Positions 7,347 to 14,438 of a stretch of DNA of 15,858 bases are shown piece by piece. The notes beneath the pieces are model-generated. The model worked only from the letters and a program-made list of their open reading frames with translations, did no database searches and had not been told where the DNA came from. Where the stretch lies: contig JAIPFU010000024.1 in assembly GCA_021736505.1 (NCBI GenBank), positions 1 through 15,858 of the forward strand, written 5' to 3'. The stretch comes from Spirochaetia bacterium (GTDB lineage: Bacteria > Spirochaetota > Spirochaetia > PWKH01). Both the position numbers and the translations under genes were made by a program. How positions within the stretch are numbered: position 1 is the first letter of the stretch; each line of letters begins with the position of its first letter.

Positions 7347-7763
7347 ATGAAAACTTATAAAAAAGAACTTTGGATGAATACACGACAGAGACGTCAATTG
7401 ATTAATATCACAGAAGATGTTGAAAAATGCTTACAAGAAAGTAGTATTAAAGAAGGTTTAATTCTTATTAACGCTATGCATATTACTGCTAGCGTTTTTA
7501 TCAATGATGATGAGCCTGGGCTTCATCAGGATTATGAAGAATGGCTGGAGCGTCTTGCACCGGAAAAACCCCACAGCCAGTATCGCCATAATGGATTTGA
7601 GGATAATGCGGATGCTCATATGAAACGCCAGATAATGGGACGTGAAGTAGTTGTGGCTATTACGGAAGGTAAATTAGATTTCGGGCCATGGGAACAGATA
7701 TTCTATGGTGAATTTGATGGAAAAAGGAAAAAAAGAATATTGGTGAAAATCATTGGAGAATAA
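7347..7763 (+). CDS. yjbQ: YjbQ family protein (UPF0047), element-borne copy
   Basis: 138 aa, the usual full length, with AAAGGAG 7 nt before the ATG. Family hallmarks are present: [34 protein letters not shown] (40s-50s, including His45), the H..NG..DNADAH region (81-91) and the C-terminal [18 protein letters not shown]. The Escherichia coli member has weak thiamine-phosphate synthase activity and the family is annotated as a secondary thiamine-phosphate synthase, but its main role is unsettled. It lies between the ribbon-helix-helix gene and the serine recombinase (15-bp gap), an odd place for a housekeeping gene. The first 42 residues are about 76% identical (32 of 42 by my count) to the cut resident yjbQ at 9331-9456. 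Its second half has higher GC than its first half and than its neighbours. Confidence 0.92.
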   Translation: MKTYKKELWMNTRQRRQLINITEDVEKCLQESSIKEGLILINAMHITASVFINDDEPGLHQDYEEWLERLAPEKPHSQYRHNGFEDNADAHMKRQIMGREVVVAITEGKLDFGPWEQIFYGEFDGKRKKRILVKIIGE

Positions 7764-7778
7764 TGGGGAAAATCAATA

Positions 7779-9356
7779 ATGTCCTTACGTTTTGCACCAT
7801 TAATCAGAGTATCAACTGAAACTCAAGCAGACAAAGGAGAATCACTACGAACACAAATGATGCAAATCCAACAATATGTAAAATCATTGAATGGTAATAT
7901 TCCAGAAAACTGTTTGAGATATGCGGGACAAGAACATGCTACACCAGAACTTGAAAGAAAAAAGCTGGATCAATTGCTTGAAGATTCTAGTAAAAATAAA
8001 TTCGATGCAGTAATTGTTTGTGATACTAGTAGATGGTCTAGGGATAATTTAAAATCCAAAGAAGGGTTAAATATTCTTCGAAACAATGGTATCAGGTTTT
8101 TTGTGGGAACAATGGAATATGATTTGTTTAATCCAGAACACAACTTTATATTAGGCATGAGTGCAGAAGTTGGAGAATTACAAGCTAGGCAACAATCGTT
8201 AAAATCCATAACAAATCGAATCGAGAGAGCAAGAAGAGGAATCCCTACAAGTGGTAAACTACCATATGGAAGAATATTCGATAAAAAAGATCAGCAGTGG
8301 AAGATTGATCAGCAAAAAAAGAAAAACATACAATGGGCGGCAGAACAATATTTAAACGGAAAGTCAATCGTTGAAATAGCAAAAGTGTTGGACATGAATT
8401 TTTCAAATCTCTGGACAATATTAACAAAAAGATCTGGAAAAAAGTGGGAATGTAGGTTCCGCGCTACTAAACTCAATATTGATGAAACGGTGGTTATTCA
8501 TGTTCCACCTTTACTTGATAACGAAACTATACAAGCCATAAAAGAACAGGGAGAAGCAAACAAAACTTATCATCATGGAAGTATAAAACATCAATATCTA
8601 TTATCTAGAATGGTATTTTGCAAGCATTGTGGATACTCTTTATCGGCACAAACAAACCATAATGGGAAACAATACTTTAGACATCCAAAACATCGTAAAA
8701 ATACATGCTCAGTTAAGAATTGGATTCCTGCTGAACCATTAGGAGAAGCAGTTTTAACCACTTTATTTCAAATGTTTGGTGATGAAGAAAGAATAGAAAA
8801 GGCCATTCGAAAAGCAACACCTGACATAGAAAAGATTCAAGGTATGCAAGAAGAACTTGAAGACCTTAGAAACAAGAAAAAAGAAGCAATACAGCAAAGA
8901 GAACGGCTTATTAAGCTTACAGCTAAAGGAACATTAACAGAGCAGGAAGTGACAGAGCAAATAATGGATATTAGGGATCGGATACAAACGATAGAAACCC
9001 GTATTGATCATCTTGAACTACAAGTTTCAAACCAACCAAACTCGGCAGAAATTAAAAAAAAATCAAAGTTAGCAAGATCAGTACTTATTCATACGTTTAA
9101 AAATCCTGGTCCAAAAACTATAGAAAAATTCCTGAATGCTTCTTTTGAAAAAAAAAGAAATTTAATCGAACGAGCTTTTTCAGGCAAAGATTCTCAAGGC
9201 AATAGACTAGGAGTTTATGTTGAACAAACAGATGATTTAAAAAGCCCGTGGAAATTTGAAATCAGAGCTATTTTAAATAATGTTGTAGAATTATTTGCAG
9301 ATGAGAACATTAATACTAATTTTGCTTTGTATTCACCAGGACAAGCCCCTCCTTGA
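7779..9356 (+). CDS. Large serine recombinase (site-specific integrase)
   Basis: 525 aa. The resolvase domain at residues 5-150 has the catalytic serine, Ser12, in IRVST, plus DTSRWSRDN and an ERARRGI helix. The Recombinase domain follows at about 165-270 with LPYGRIF near its start. A zinc ribbon begins at Cys281 (CKHCGYSLS) with a later Cys in KNTCSV. A long coiled coil (about 350-410) lies within the C-terminal domain. This is the layout of phage and ICE integrases that join attP and attB without accessory proteins. A GGGG element lies about 11 nt upstream of the ATG. The last seven codons (SPGQAPP) and the stop come from the antisense of the resident yjbQ, so the coding frame crosses the right attachment junction at 9330/9331. 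The native C-terminus in the free element must differ. Confidence 0.94.
   Translation: MSLRFAPLIRVSTETQADKGESLRTQMMQIQQYVKSLNGNIPENCLRYAGQEHATPELERKKLDQLLEDSSKNKFDAVIVCDTSRWSRDNLKSKEGLNILRNNGIRFFVGTMEYDLFNPEHNFILGMSAEVGELQARQQSLKSITNRIERARRGIPTSGKLPYGRIFDKKDQQWKIDQQKKKNIQWAAEQYLNGKSIVEIAKVLDMNFSNLWTILTKRSGKKWECRFRATKLNIDETVVIHVPPLLDNETIQAIKEQGEANKTYHHGSIKHQYLLSRMVFCKHCGYSLSAQTNHNGKQYFRHPKHRKNTCSVKNWIPAEPLGEAVLTTLFQMFGDEERIEKAIRKATPDIEKIQGMQEELEDLRNKKKEAIQQRERLIKLTAKGTLTEQEVTEQIMDIRDRIQTIETRIDHLELQVSNQPNSAEIKKKSKLARSVLIHTFKNPGPKTIEKFLNASFEKKRNLIERAFSGKDSQGNRLGVYVEQTDDLKSPWKFEIRAILNNVVELFADENINTNFALYSPGQAPP
9322..9340. other. Right attachment junction of the element in yjbQ
   Basis: Reading leftwards, the resident yjbQ frame is family-like up to Val41-Asn42 (codon AAT ending at 9331), then becomes ACA AAG CAA AAT TAG. 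The crossover is therefore at or within a few bases of 9330/9331. The exact two-base core cannot be read without the other junction. Confidence 0.6.
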
Positions 9357-9456
9357 TGCCGCTCTCCCGCAGACATTTCTCTACATCCTTCGTAATATTA
9401 ATCAGTTCGCGCCGTTTTTTCGTATGCATCCATAACTCTTTCTTATACGATTTCAT
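9331..9456 (-). pseudogene. yjbQ: Resident yjbQ, 5' stub of 42 codons cut by the element
   Basis: The minus strand from the ATG at 9456, preceded by AAAGGAG, encodes [18 protein letters not shown] and on to [12 protein letters not shown], a clear YjbQ N-terminus. The family next requires AMHITAS, but the frame instead reads TKQN and a stop at 9316. The stub is in the GC-rich style of the right flank, so it is the original chromosomal gene. Its own ribosome binding site is intact, so a 46-residue dead peptide may still be made. The complete copy at 7347-7763 presumably supplies the function. Confidence 0.85.
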
Positions 9457-9496
9457 AATTTTTTCTCCTTTTTCCCGTCATTGTTCATTTTGTTCT

Positions 9497-9526
9497 CTTT
9501 TCTCTGCAGTCCACTTTTCTCTGCAG
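9497..9526. repeat. 13-bp direct repeat, 17-bp period
   Basis: CTTTTCTCTGCAG occurs at 9497-9509 and again at 9514-9526. It lies 41 bp upstream of the yjbQ stub start, within its leader or promoter region. Confidence 0.7.
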
Positions 9527-9551
9527 CTCGTTTTCAGCATGTCACCAGCTT

Positions 9552-9584
9552 CTCTAGGTATAGTGCATCCTCTAGGTATAGTGC
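9552..9584. repeat. 15-bp direct repeat, 18-bp period, with TATAGTG core
   Basis: CTCTAGGTATAGTGC occurs at 9552-9566 and 9570-9584 without mismatch. It could be a paired operator for the disrupted yjbQ. The TATAGTG core recurs in the tandem duplication at 13313-13336. Confidence 0.7.
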
Positions 9585-9850
9585 CATGAGCTATCCCATT
9601 CTGCAACCCCCGGCAGCGACCGGTAAACTTGAACAGGCTTTGGTGATCATATTTTGGATTTATTGTTGACACAAAAAATCTGGCTGCAGCGCATATCTCA
9701 TCTGCATCAGAATTTGAAAAAGGCAGCATCTCAGCTTCTTTATTTGCATCCCTAGACATGCTATTATTATGTCACTGAAAATAGCATCGTTAGTGCAGCC
9801 GACAGAGCCGTGTACAGCGCAAAAAAAGGCTGAAGGAAGCAAGAACAGGT
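9585..9850. other. Gap before the first SEC-C gene, no gene seen
   Basis: A minus-strand frame crosses this gap (9759 down to 9478) but has no ribosome binding site and no recognisable product. A weak promoter, TTGCAT (9744-9749) with TATTAT (9765-9770) at 15 bp, could serve the SEC-C gene. Confidence 0.35.
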
Positions 9851-11680
9851 ATGTCAAAAAAGATTGGAAGAAATGATCCGTGCCCCTGCGGGAGCGGGAA
9901 GAAGTACAAAAAGTGCTGTCTGAACAAAAAGGGAGCAGGAATATACAACTATTCAGGGAGCGGTTCTGAAAGCGGCGCAGGAAACGGACTTCAGGTTTCA
10001 TCAGTGCAGGCATCCTCCATTCATGCTTCCTCTGCTAATGGTTTAAACGCACATGACACGCAGCCGGTATATGAAGACGAAGACGGTTTATTCATTCGGG
10101 AGCTGAGCAATTTTGACCTGCATATCATCCTGAATATGGCCGGCTTAAGAAGTCGGGAAGAGCTTTCCCAAGCCTACAATGAATACAGAGACTACGTCGA
10201 AACAATTACAGCTCAGCCGGGATTGATCACAGAAGATCTCCCCAGTTTCATAGAATACCTCCGTCTCGGTCGGGACGAAACCCGCAGCCTCCTGACATCT
10301 TTCCGACGAGAGCTTAGAATCCGTAGAATCTCCACCCAGGAGGAGCTCGACAGCTTCTACGAAGAGTTCGCTGCCGAGCGCAATCTGAAACCGACCATAA
10401 AAAACACAAACCTCGGCCTTTCTCAGGCTCAGATGAAACAGGTCATCGAAAGTGACTTCAGCGAACTCCAGGGAATTGTCAAACTCTCCGATGACCTGAA
10501 CGACAATGATGTCATTGAGGCCCCATTCATCAAAAGGCTCCTCATTCTCACGGACCTGTTCCGTAGAAACAACGGCCGTCTGGAGATAACAGCGGCAGGC
10601 AACCTGCGTCCGAAATACGTTAATGAGATCAAAAAGCACTTCTCCAGCCCCAACCCATTCGGCAGTTTCGGCAGCTTTTTCGGCGGAAACTCTAATCAGG
10701 AATCCAGTTCTCCTGAAATCAGCATCCTCAAGAATTTTCTCATTGACAGAAACTATGTCAAAAAAATGAAAACAATCCTCCGCCTCGACGAGAAGAAATG
10801 GAGCCCCTCCGAAGAAGGTTTCCTTGCCGAGGTCTACCGCGAGCTTCTGTTCTACTGCCTCGATTCATATGACTGGATCTCCAGCATCCGCAACCCGACC
10901 ACAAACACAGACAAACTGCGTTTCATCCAGAAAACTGCAGCTGCATCTCTGCTGATGCTGAAGCAGCTGCCGGCTTATTTCATCTCTCCAAGTGAACTTT
11001 ATCGCAATTTCTGTCTTATATTCCCCCACTTCGACCAGCATCTCAAACCCACTGACGACAATACGACCGATAACCGTAAAACTAAAGAACCGACGCCGCA
11101 TCCCACCCACGCCTCAAAAACGACAACCTCGCTTTCATCGAAACTGAACTACACCCTGGACTTCGGCATTGATTTGAATAATACTACTGAAAAGGCTGCT
11201 CCTTCTGCTGAAGCCGATGCTGCCCCGGATCCTGCTGCTATTGATGATCCGTCCGCCCTTCTTGGCAACGCTGATGACCAATCCAGCCACCCTGACAACT
11301 CTGAAGAGCAGATTCCCAATGAGCAGGAATCCTCAAACGGTAACTATGCCTACCGCGACATCTTCATTGAATTTTTCGCCTTCAACGCCGGCCTCCTAGA
11401 GCGACAAAATAAAGTCGCCCTCGAAGAAATCATGAAAGAATCGGAACTGAACACCTACCCCACACCCGTTGATTCGGAACCCGAACCATACAAGCAAATT
11501 AACACAGCACCCACCCCCAAATCAGAAGCAAGAAGCAGCCCTCAAAGTAAGAAATACAGTCCAACTGCTGAGGAAACGGATGAAGAGGACGATTCAATCC
11601 GTAGGATGCTCAATCTCTTATCCTCTATAACTCCTAAAGAGTACAGGGTCACTCCCCTCTTCCATCGACTCTTCCGCTGA
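9851..11680 (+). CDS. SEC-C zinc-motif protein, long paralogue
   Basis: 609 aa. The N-terminus IGRNDPCPCGSGKKYKKCC is a complete SEC-C motif with zinc ligands Cys11, Cys13, Cys22 and Cys23; in SecA this motif binds SecB and ribosomes. A Gly/Ser-rich linker (30-70) follows. Residues 90-265 form a helical conserved region that ends with NNGRLEITAAGNLRPKYVNE, a winged-helix-like pattern also seen in other large SEC-C proteins. Residues about 395-480 and 530-580 are low complexity (Pro, Thr, Ala, Asp, Ser), and the end is EYRVTPLFHRLFR. It is paralogous to the next gene; the low-complexity inserts account for most of the length difference. The role is unknown; SEC-C points to contact with ribosome, translocase or nucleic acid. 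The AAGGAAG upstream of the start is modest. Confidence 0.88.
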   Translation: MSKKIGRNDPCPCGSGKKYKKCCLNKKGAGIYNYSGSGSESGAGNGLQVSSVQASSIHASSANGLNAHDTQPVYEDEDGLFIRELSNFDLHIILNMAGLRSREELSQAYNEYRDYVETITAQPGLITEDLPSFIEYLRLGRDETRSLLTSFRRELRIRRISTQEELDSFYEEFAAERNLKPTIKNTNLGLSQAQMKQVIESDFSELQGIVKLSDDLNDNDVIEAPFIKRLLILTDLFRRNNGRLEITAAGNLRPKYVNEIKKHFSSPNPFGSFGSFFGGNSNQESSSPEISILKNFLIDRNYVKKMKTILRLDEKKWSPSEEGFLAEVYRELLFYCLDSYDWISSIRNPTTNTDKLRFIQKTAAASLLMLKQLPAYFISPSELYRNFCLIFPHFDQHLKPTDDNTTDNRKTKEPTPHPTHASKTTTSLSSKLNYTLDFGIDLNNTTEKAAPSAEADAAPDPAAIDDPSALLGNADDQSSHPDNSEEQIPNEQESSNGNYAYRDIFIEFFAFNAGLLERQNKVALEEIMKESELNTYPTPVDSEPEPYKQINTAPTPKSEARSSPQSKKYSPTAEETDEEDDSIRRMLNLLSSITPKEYRVTPLFHRLFR

Positions 11681-11720
11681 TTCGCCAAGTACATATCGCA
11701 TTGTTCTATTCTGCCTCATT

Positions 11721-11736
11721 TTTCGCAGCTGCGAAA
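11721..11736. promoter_or_regulatory. 16-bp perfect palindrome
   Basis: TTTCGCAG and CTGCGAAA meet with no spacer, 41 bp after the stop of the first SEC-C gene and about 25 bp upstream of the promoter of the second. It could be a dimeric regulator site or the core of a terminator; no T tract follows, so an operator is somewhat more likely. Confidence 0.4.
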
Positions 11737-11760
11737 TCTCCCGCGCCCGCCCACCGCCGG

Positions 11761-11789
11761 GTGACGTATGATCTGATTTCCAGTATAAT
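11761..11789 (+). promoter_or_regulatory. Promoter for the second SEC-C gene
   Basis: GTGACG (11761-11766) and a perfect TATAAT (11784-11789) are 17 bp apart. The resulting leader would be about 100 nt, so the two paralogues are probably transcribed separately as well as in line. Confidence 0.5.
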
Positions 11790-11895
11790 TCATATATGAA
11801 GCAGCTGTGATGCGCTTTACATAAACAACTTCAGGGAATATGCAGATCAAAAGCGGGAAAGCGACTGGCCGAGAGCCGGAAATCAGGAGTAATTG

Positions 11896-13263
11896 ATGTC
11901 AAAAAAGATTGGAAGAAATGATCCGTGCCCCTGCGGAAGCGGAAAGAAATACAAGCACTGCTGCATGGATAAGGATAAAAAAAATTCGAATATTTCTCAG
12001 TTCCCGAACAGCGACAGCAGAAATGGGCAGAGCGGCTCGTCTCAGAGCGCTCCGGATAATCCTGATATGCAGCGGCTGCTCGACATGTTCGGCTTCAGCA
12101 GCCAGGAGGAGATGGATCGTTCCTTGAAAGACTACGGGGAATGGGCGGAGAAAACGTCGTCACAGCCCGGTATGCAGGGACAGAACATACCCTCATTTTC
12201 GGAATTCAGCGGCAGGGGAGCAAACCTCGCCACAAAGACGCTGAAAGAAATATCCGGACGCCTTTCAGAAATGGAGTTCTCCTCCAAGGAGGAGGCTGAT
12301 GCATTTCTCAATCAGTTTAATAAGGAGCACAACAGCTCGCCGCTAGATAGCTTCCTGGGGCTCAGCCCCGATCAGATGGGGAAACTTCTGCACTCGGACT
12401 TGATCGACCTCCAGGGTGATCTTGTCAGACTGAATGAGAAACTGCAGGTAAGTGATGTCGTCGAAGCTCCTATGCTGAAGAAGCTTCGGTATCTCTTCGA
12501 TATGTTCAAAGAAAACGGAGGGCGCCTGCCGCTCACCCAGGGGGGCTACCTGCGGCCTGTGTACGTAAAGCAGTATCATAAGCATTTTTATGGTGAAGAC
12601 CCCTTACACACATGGGTCAAGCAGGAAAATCAAGTCAAAGACCTGGTTTTTCTCAGAAATTTTCTTACTGAGTTTGACTTAATCAATAAGCGGGTAACCT
12701 TTATGGAACTTGGCGACAAAACGCAGGCTTACATAGATAAGGGCGAATGGAGCTTATTTTATATTCTGATACTTTTTCATCTGATTGATAATATATCGTG
12801 GAGTTTCTTTCTGCCGCCTCGGATTGCTGAAATTGAGGAAATGGAGTTTATTCAGAACAGTGCGCTGTTTTCGCTGTTTATGATGAAAAAGAAGGCCGTC
12901 AATTTCATTTCTCAGCAGAAGATTTACGATTACTTCATTACAGCTTTTCCGTATTATGATCCGATACAGAATTCTGAGCTCTTTGATAACGATTCAAAGG
13001 GAAGGTATTCTGATGTCCCTGTTTTCAATATGTACAAAATATCTTACTTGAATCTTTTTCTTGATTTTTTCGCTACTGAGGCAGGACTGCTTGAGGAACG
13101 CAAGCGAGAAATCAAGGATGATTCCAATTCTGCAGATATGAGCAGCGGGCAAGATATATCTCTGGAAACTCTCACTGCCGATGGGAAACGGGTATACAAG
13201 GAGTACCGCATCACGCCTCTGTTCAAGAAACTTTTCATCTGGTTCGATGATCCTGACTTCTGA
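11896..13263 (+). CDS. SEC-C zinc-motif protein, short paralogue
   Basis: 455 aa from the ATG at 11896 with AGGAG 6 nt upstream; a TTG three bases earlier is in frame but not needed. The SEC-C motif is complete (Cys11, Cys13, Cys22, Cys23). Order as in the paralogue: Ser/Asn/Gln-rich linker (28-50), a helical region with FGFSSQEEMDRSLKDYGEWA, then LSPDQMGKLLHSDLIDLQG, VVEAPMLKKLRYLFDMF, and ENGGRLPLTQGGYLRPVYV as the winged-helix-like segment. The C-terminus EYRITPLFKKLFIW matches the end of the long paralogue. The first 41 nt of the two genes are identical although much of the rest has diverged. No partner gene suggests a pathway. Confidence 0.88.
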   Translation: MSKKIGRNDPCPCGSGKKYKHCCMDKDKKNSNISQFPNSDSRNGQSGSSQSAPDNPDMQRLLDMFGFSSQEEMDRSLKDYGEWAEKTSSQPGMQGQNIPSFSEFSGRGANLATKTLKEISGRLSEMEFSSKEEADAFLNQFNKEHNSSPLDSFLGLSPDQMGKLLHSDLIDLQGDLVRLNEKLQVSDVVEAPMLKKLRYLFDMFKENGGRLPLTQGGYLRPVYVKQYHKHFYGEDPLHTWVKQENQVKDLVFLRNFLTEFDLINKRVTFMELGDKTQAYIDKGEWSLFYILILFHLIDNISWSFFLPPRIAEIEEMEFIQNSALFSLFMMKKKAVNFISQQKIYDYFITAFPYYDPIQNSELFDNDSKGRYSDVPVFNMYKISYLNLFLDFFATEAGLLEERKREIKDDSNSADMSSGQDISLETLTADGKRVYKEYRITPLFKKLFIWFDDPDF

Positions 13264-13312
13264 GCCTGAGATGCTTTTTCCCCTCCAGCAATACTCAACT
13301 CAGCATAAAGGT

Positions 13313-13336
13313 GCTATAGTGTAAGCTATAGTGTAA
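13313..13336. repeat. Perfect 12-bp tandem duplication upstream of the MBL gene
   Basis: GCTATAGTGTAA occurs twice head to tail (13313-13324 and 13325-13336), 52 bp before the start codon. Each unit holds a -10-like TATAGT. It may be a duplicated -10 box or a regulator site. Confidence 0.75.
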
Positions 13337-13388
13337 TTGAGCGGAAGAGAAAACATGCACCGGAGCAAGCATACAGCGGGAGAAAGTT

Positions 13389-14315
13389 ATGGCGAAACTG
13401 CAGATTGAGCAGGTGGGAGCGTAGACCTATTACATCCCCGCCCCGACAAACATCGGCATCTTTGTAGAAAACGGAGAAGCCCTCCTCATCGACTCGGGAA
13501 ACGATAAGGAAGCCGGCCGGCAGATCAATAAACTGCTGAATGAACGGGGCTGGGAACTCAGCATGATCATCAACACCCACTCCAACGCGGACCACATCGG
13601 CGGAAACCAGTTTCTCCAGCGAAAAACCGGCTGCCCCATCGCCGCCACCGAAAAAGAGCGCTGCTTCATAGAGCATCCGGAACAGGAAGCCATCATGCTC
13701 TACGGCGGATTTCCCCACAAGGGCATCAACAATAAATTTCTGTGCGCCAAACCCTCATCAGTAGACCGCGTCATCCCCTTCCAGCAGCAGCTGATCGCCG
13801 GCACTCCCCTCACCGCTGTCCCCCTGCCGGGACATTTCCTTGCCATGATCGGCATTATGACGCCGGACAAGGTCTTTTTCACCGCCGACGCCCTCTTCTC
13901 CCGGGAAATCATCGAAAAGTACCACTTCTTCTACCTCCACGACATCGCGGCACAACTCCGCACCCTGAACAGCCTGGAGGAGACCGGAAAAAAGCTGCAC
14001 ATGGAACGCTGCATCCCGAGCCACGGACAGCCGCAGCAGGAGATCGGCGAACTCATCCAAATAAACAGAAACGCCATCGAAACAACAATCGAAACGATTC
14101 TGAGCCTGGTTTCCCTCACACCGCAGGGCAAGACACTGGAGGAATTGTACGGGCATCTTTGCCGGCGCTTTAGCATCAGCATGAATCACAACCAGTATGT
14201 GCTGGTGAAAAGCTGCATCCGCTCCTACATCAGCTATCTGGTCAACGAGGGCGCATTGGAGATTGATTATGATGATGCCTACGCGCTGCGGCTCACTGCT
14301 CGAAAAACCGACTAA
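13389..14315 (+). pseudogene. Metallo-beta-lactamase-fold hydrolase with in-frame amber codon 12
   Basis: From ATG 13389, preceded by GGGAGA, the frame reads MAKLQIEQVGA, then TAG at 13422-13424, then TYYIPAPTNIGIFVENG, which is the expected start of this family. Downstream is intact to 14315 (309 codons including both stops). The metal site is THSNADHIGG, where the second His of HxHxDH is Asn, a variant I recall as normal in this subfamily; later ligands are in LPGHF, FFTADALF and IPSHGQ. The C-terminal 100 residues are a helical domain (LEELYGHLCRRF, then VKSCIRSYISYLVNEGALE), likely winged helix. No start codon exists between the TAG and the core beta strands, and starting at ATG 13563 would remove two strands. 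It is a recent nonsense mutation, a readthrough gene or a sequencing error. A substrate cannot be assigned. Confidence 0.75.
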
Positions 14316-14380
14316 GGAGGTCCGACAAGAAATTTTCCCACCTTTCGTAACATAGATTACAGTTTTTCTCGCGCGTTTTT

Positions 14381-14412
14381 TGTATGTTCAAGGAGAAAAC
14401 GGAAAACATACA
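14381..14412. promoter_or_regulatory. 8-bp perfect inverted repeat upstream of the DUF438 gene
   Basis: TGTATGTT (14381-14388) and AACATACA (14405-14412) are 16 bp apart, ending 26 bp before the start codon. The centre-to-centre distance of 24 bp and the position suggest an operator rather than a terminator. Confidence 0.4.
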
Positions 14413-14438
14413 CCCTTTAAAATAGGCGGAGGAATATT

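Larger units (their letters stand above)
2473..9330. mobile_element. Integrated element carrying the serine recombinase; left boundary unresolved
   Basis: The right boundary is fixed at 9330/9331, where the resident yjbQ stops matching the family. The left boundary given is only the first dispersed repeat copy and is a guess. The other half of the resident yjbQ (codons 43 onward, expected on the minus strand) is not present anywhere to the left in this window, so the element may extend past position 1 or the left end may be rearranged. Low GC is uniform across the interval and changes sharply to the right of 9331. Confidence 0.4.

Noticed and set aside
9478..9759. 93-codon minus-strand ORF upstream of the yjbQ stub
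   Set aside because: No ribosome binding site, crosses both tandem repeat doublets, product not protein-like.
10145..10639. 164-codon minus-strand ORF
   Set aside because: Lies wholly inside the first SEC-C gene; an antisense shadow in GC-richer DNA.
13758..14189. 143-codon ORFs on both strands inside the MBL gene
   Set aside because: Shadows of the MBL coding frame; the sense frame has clear metal-binding motifs.
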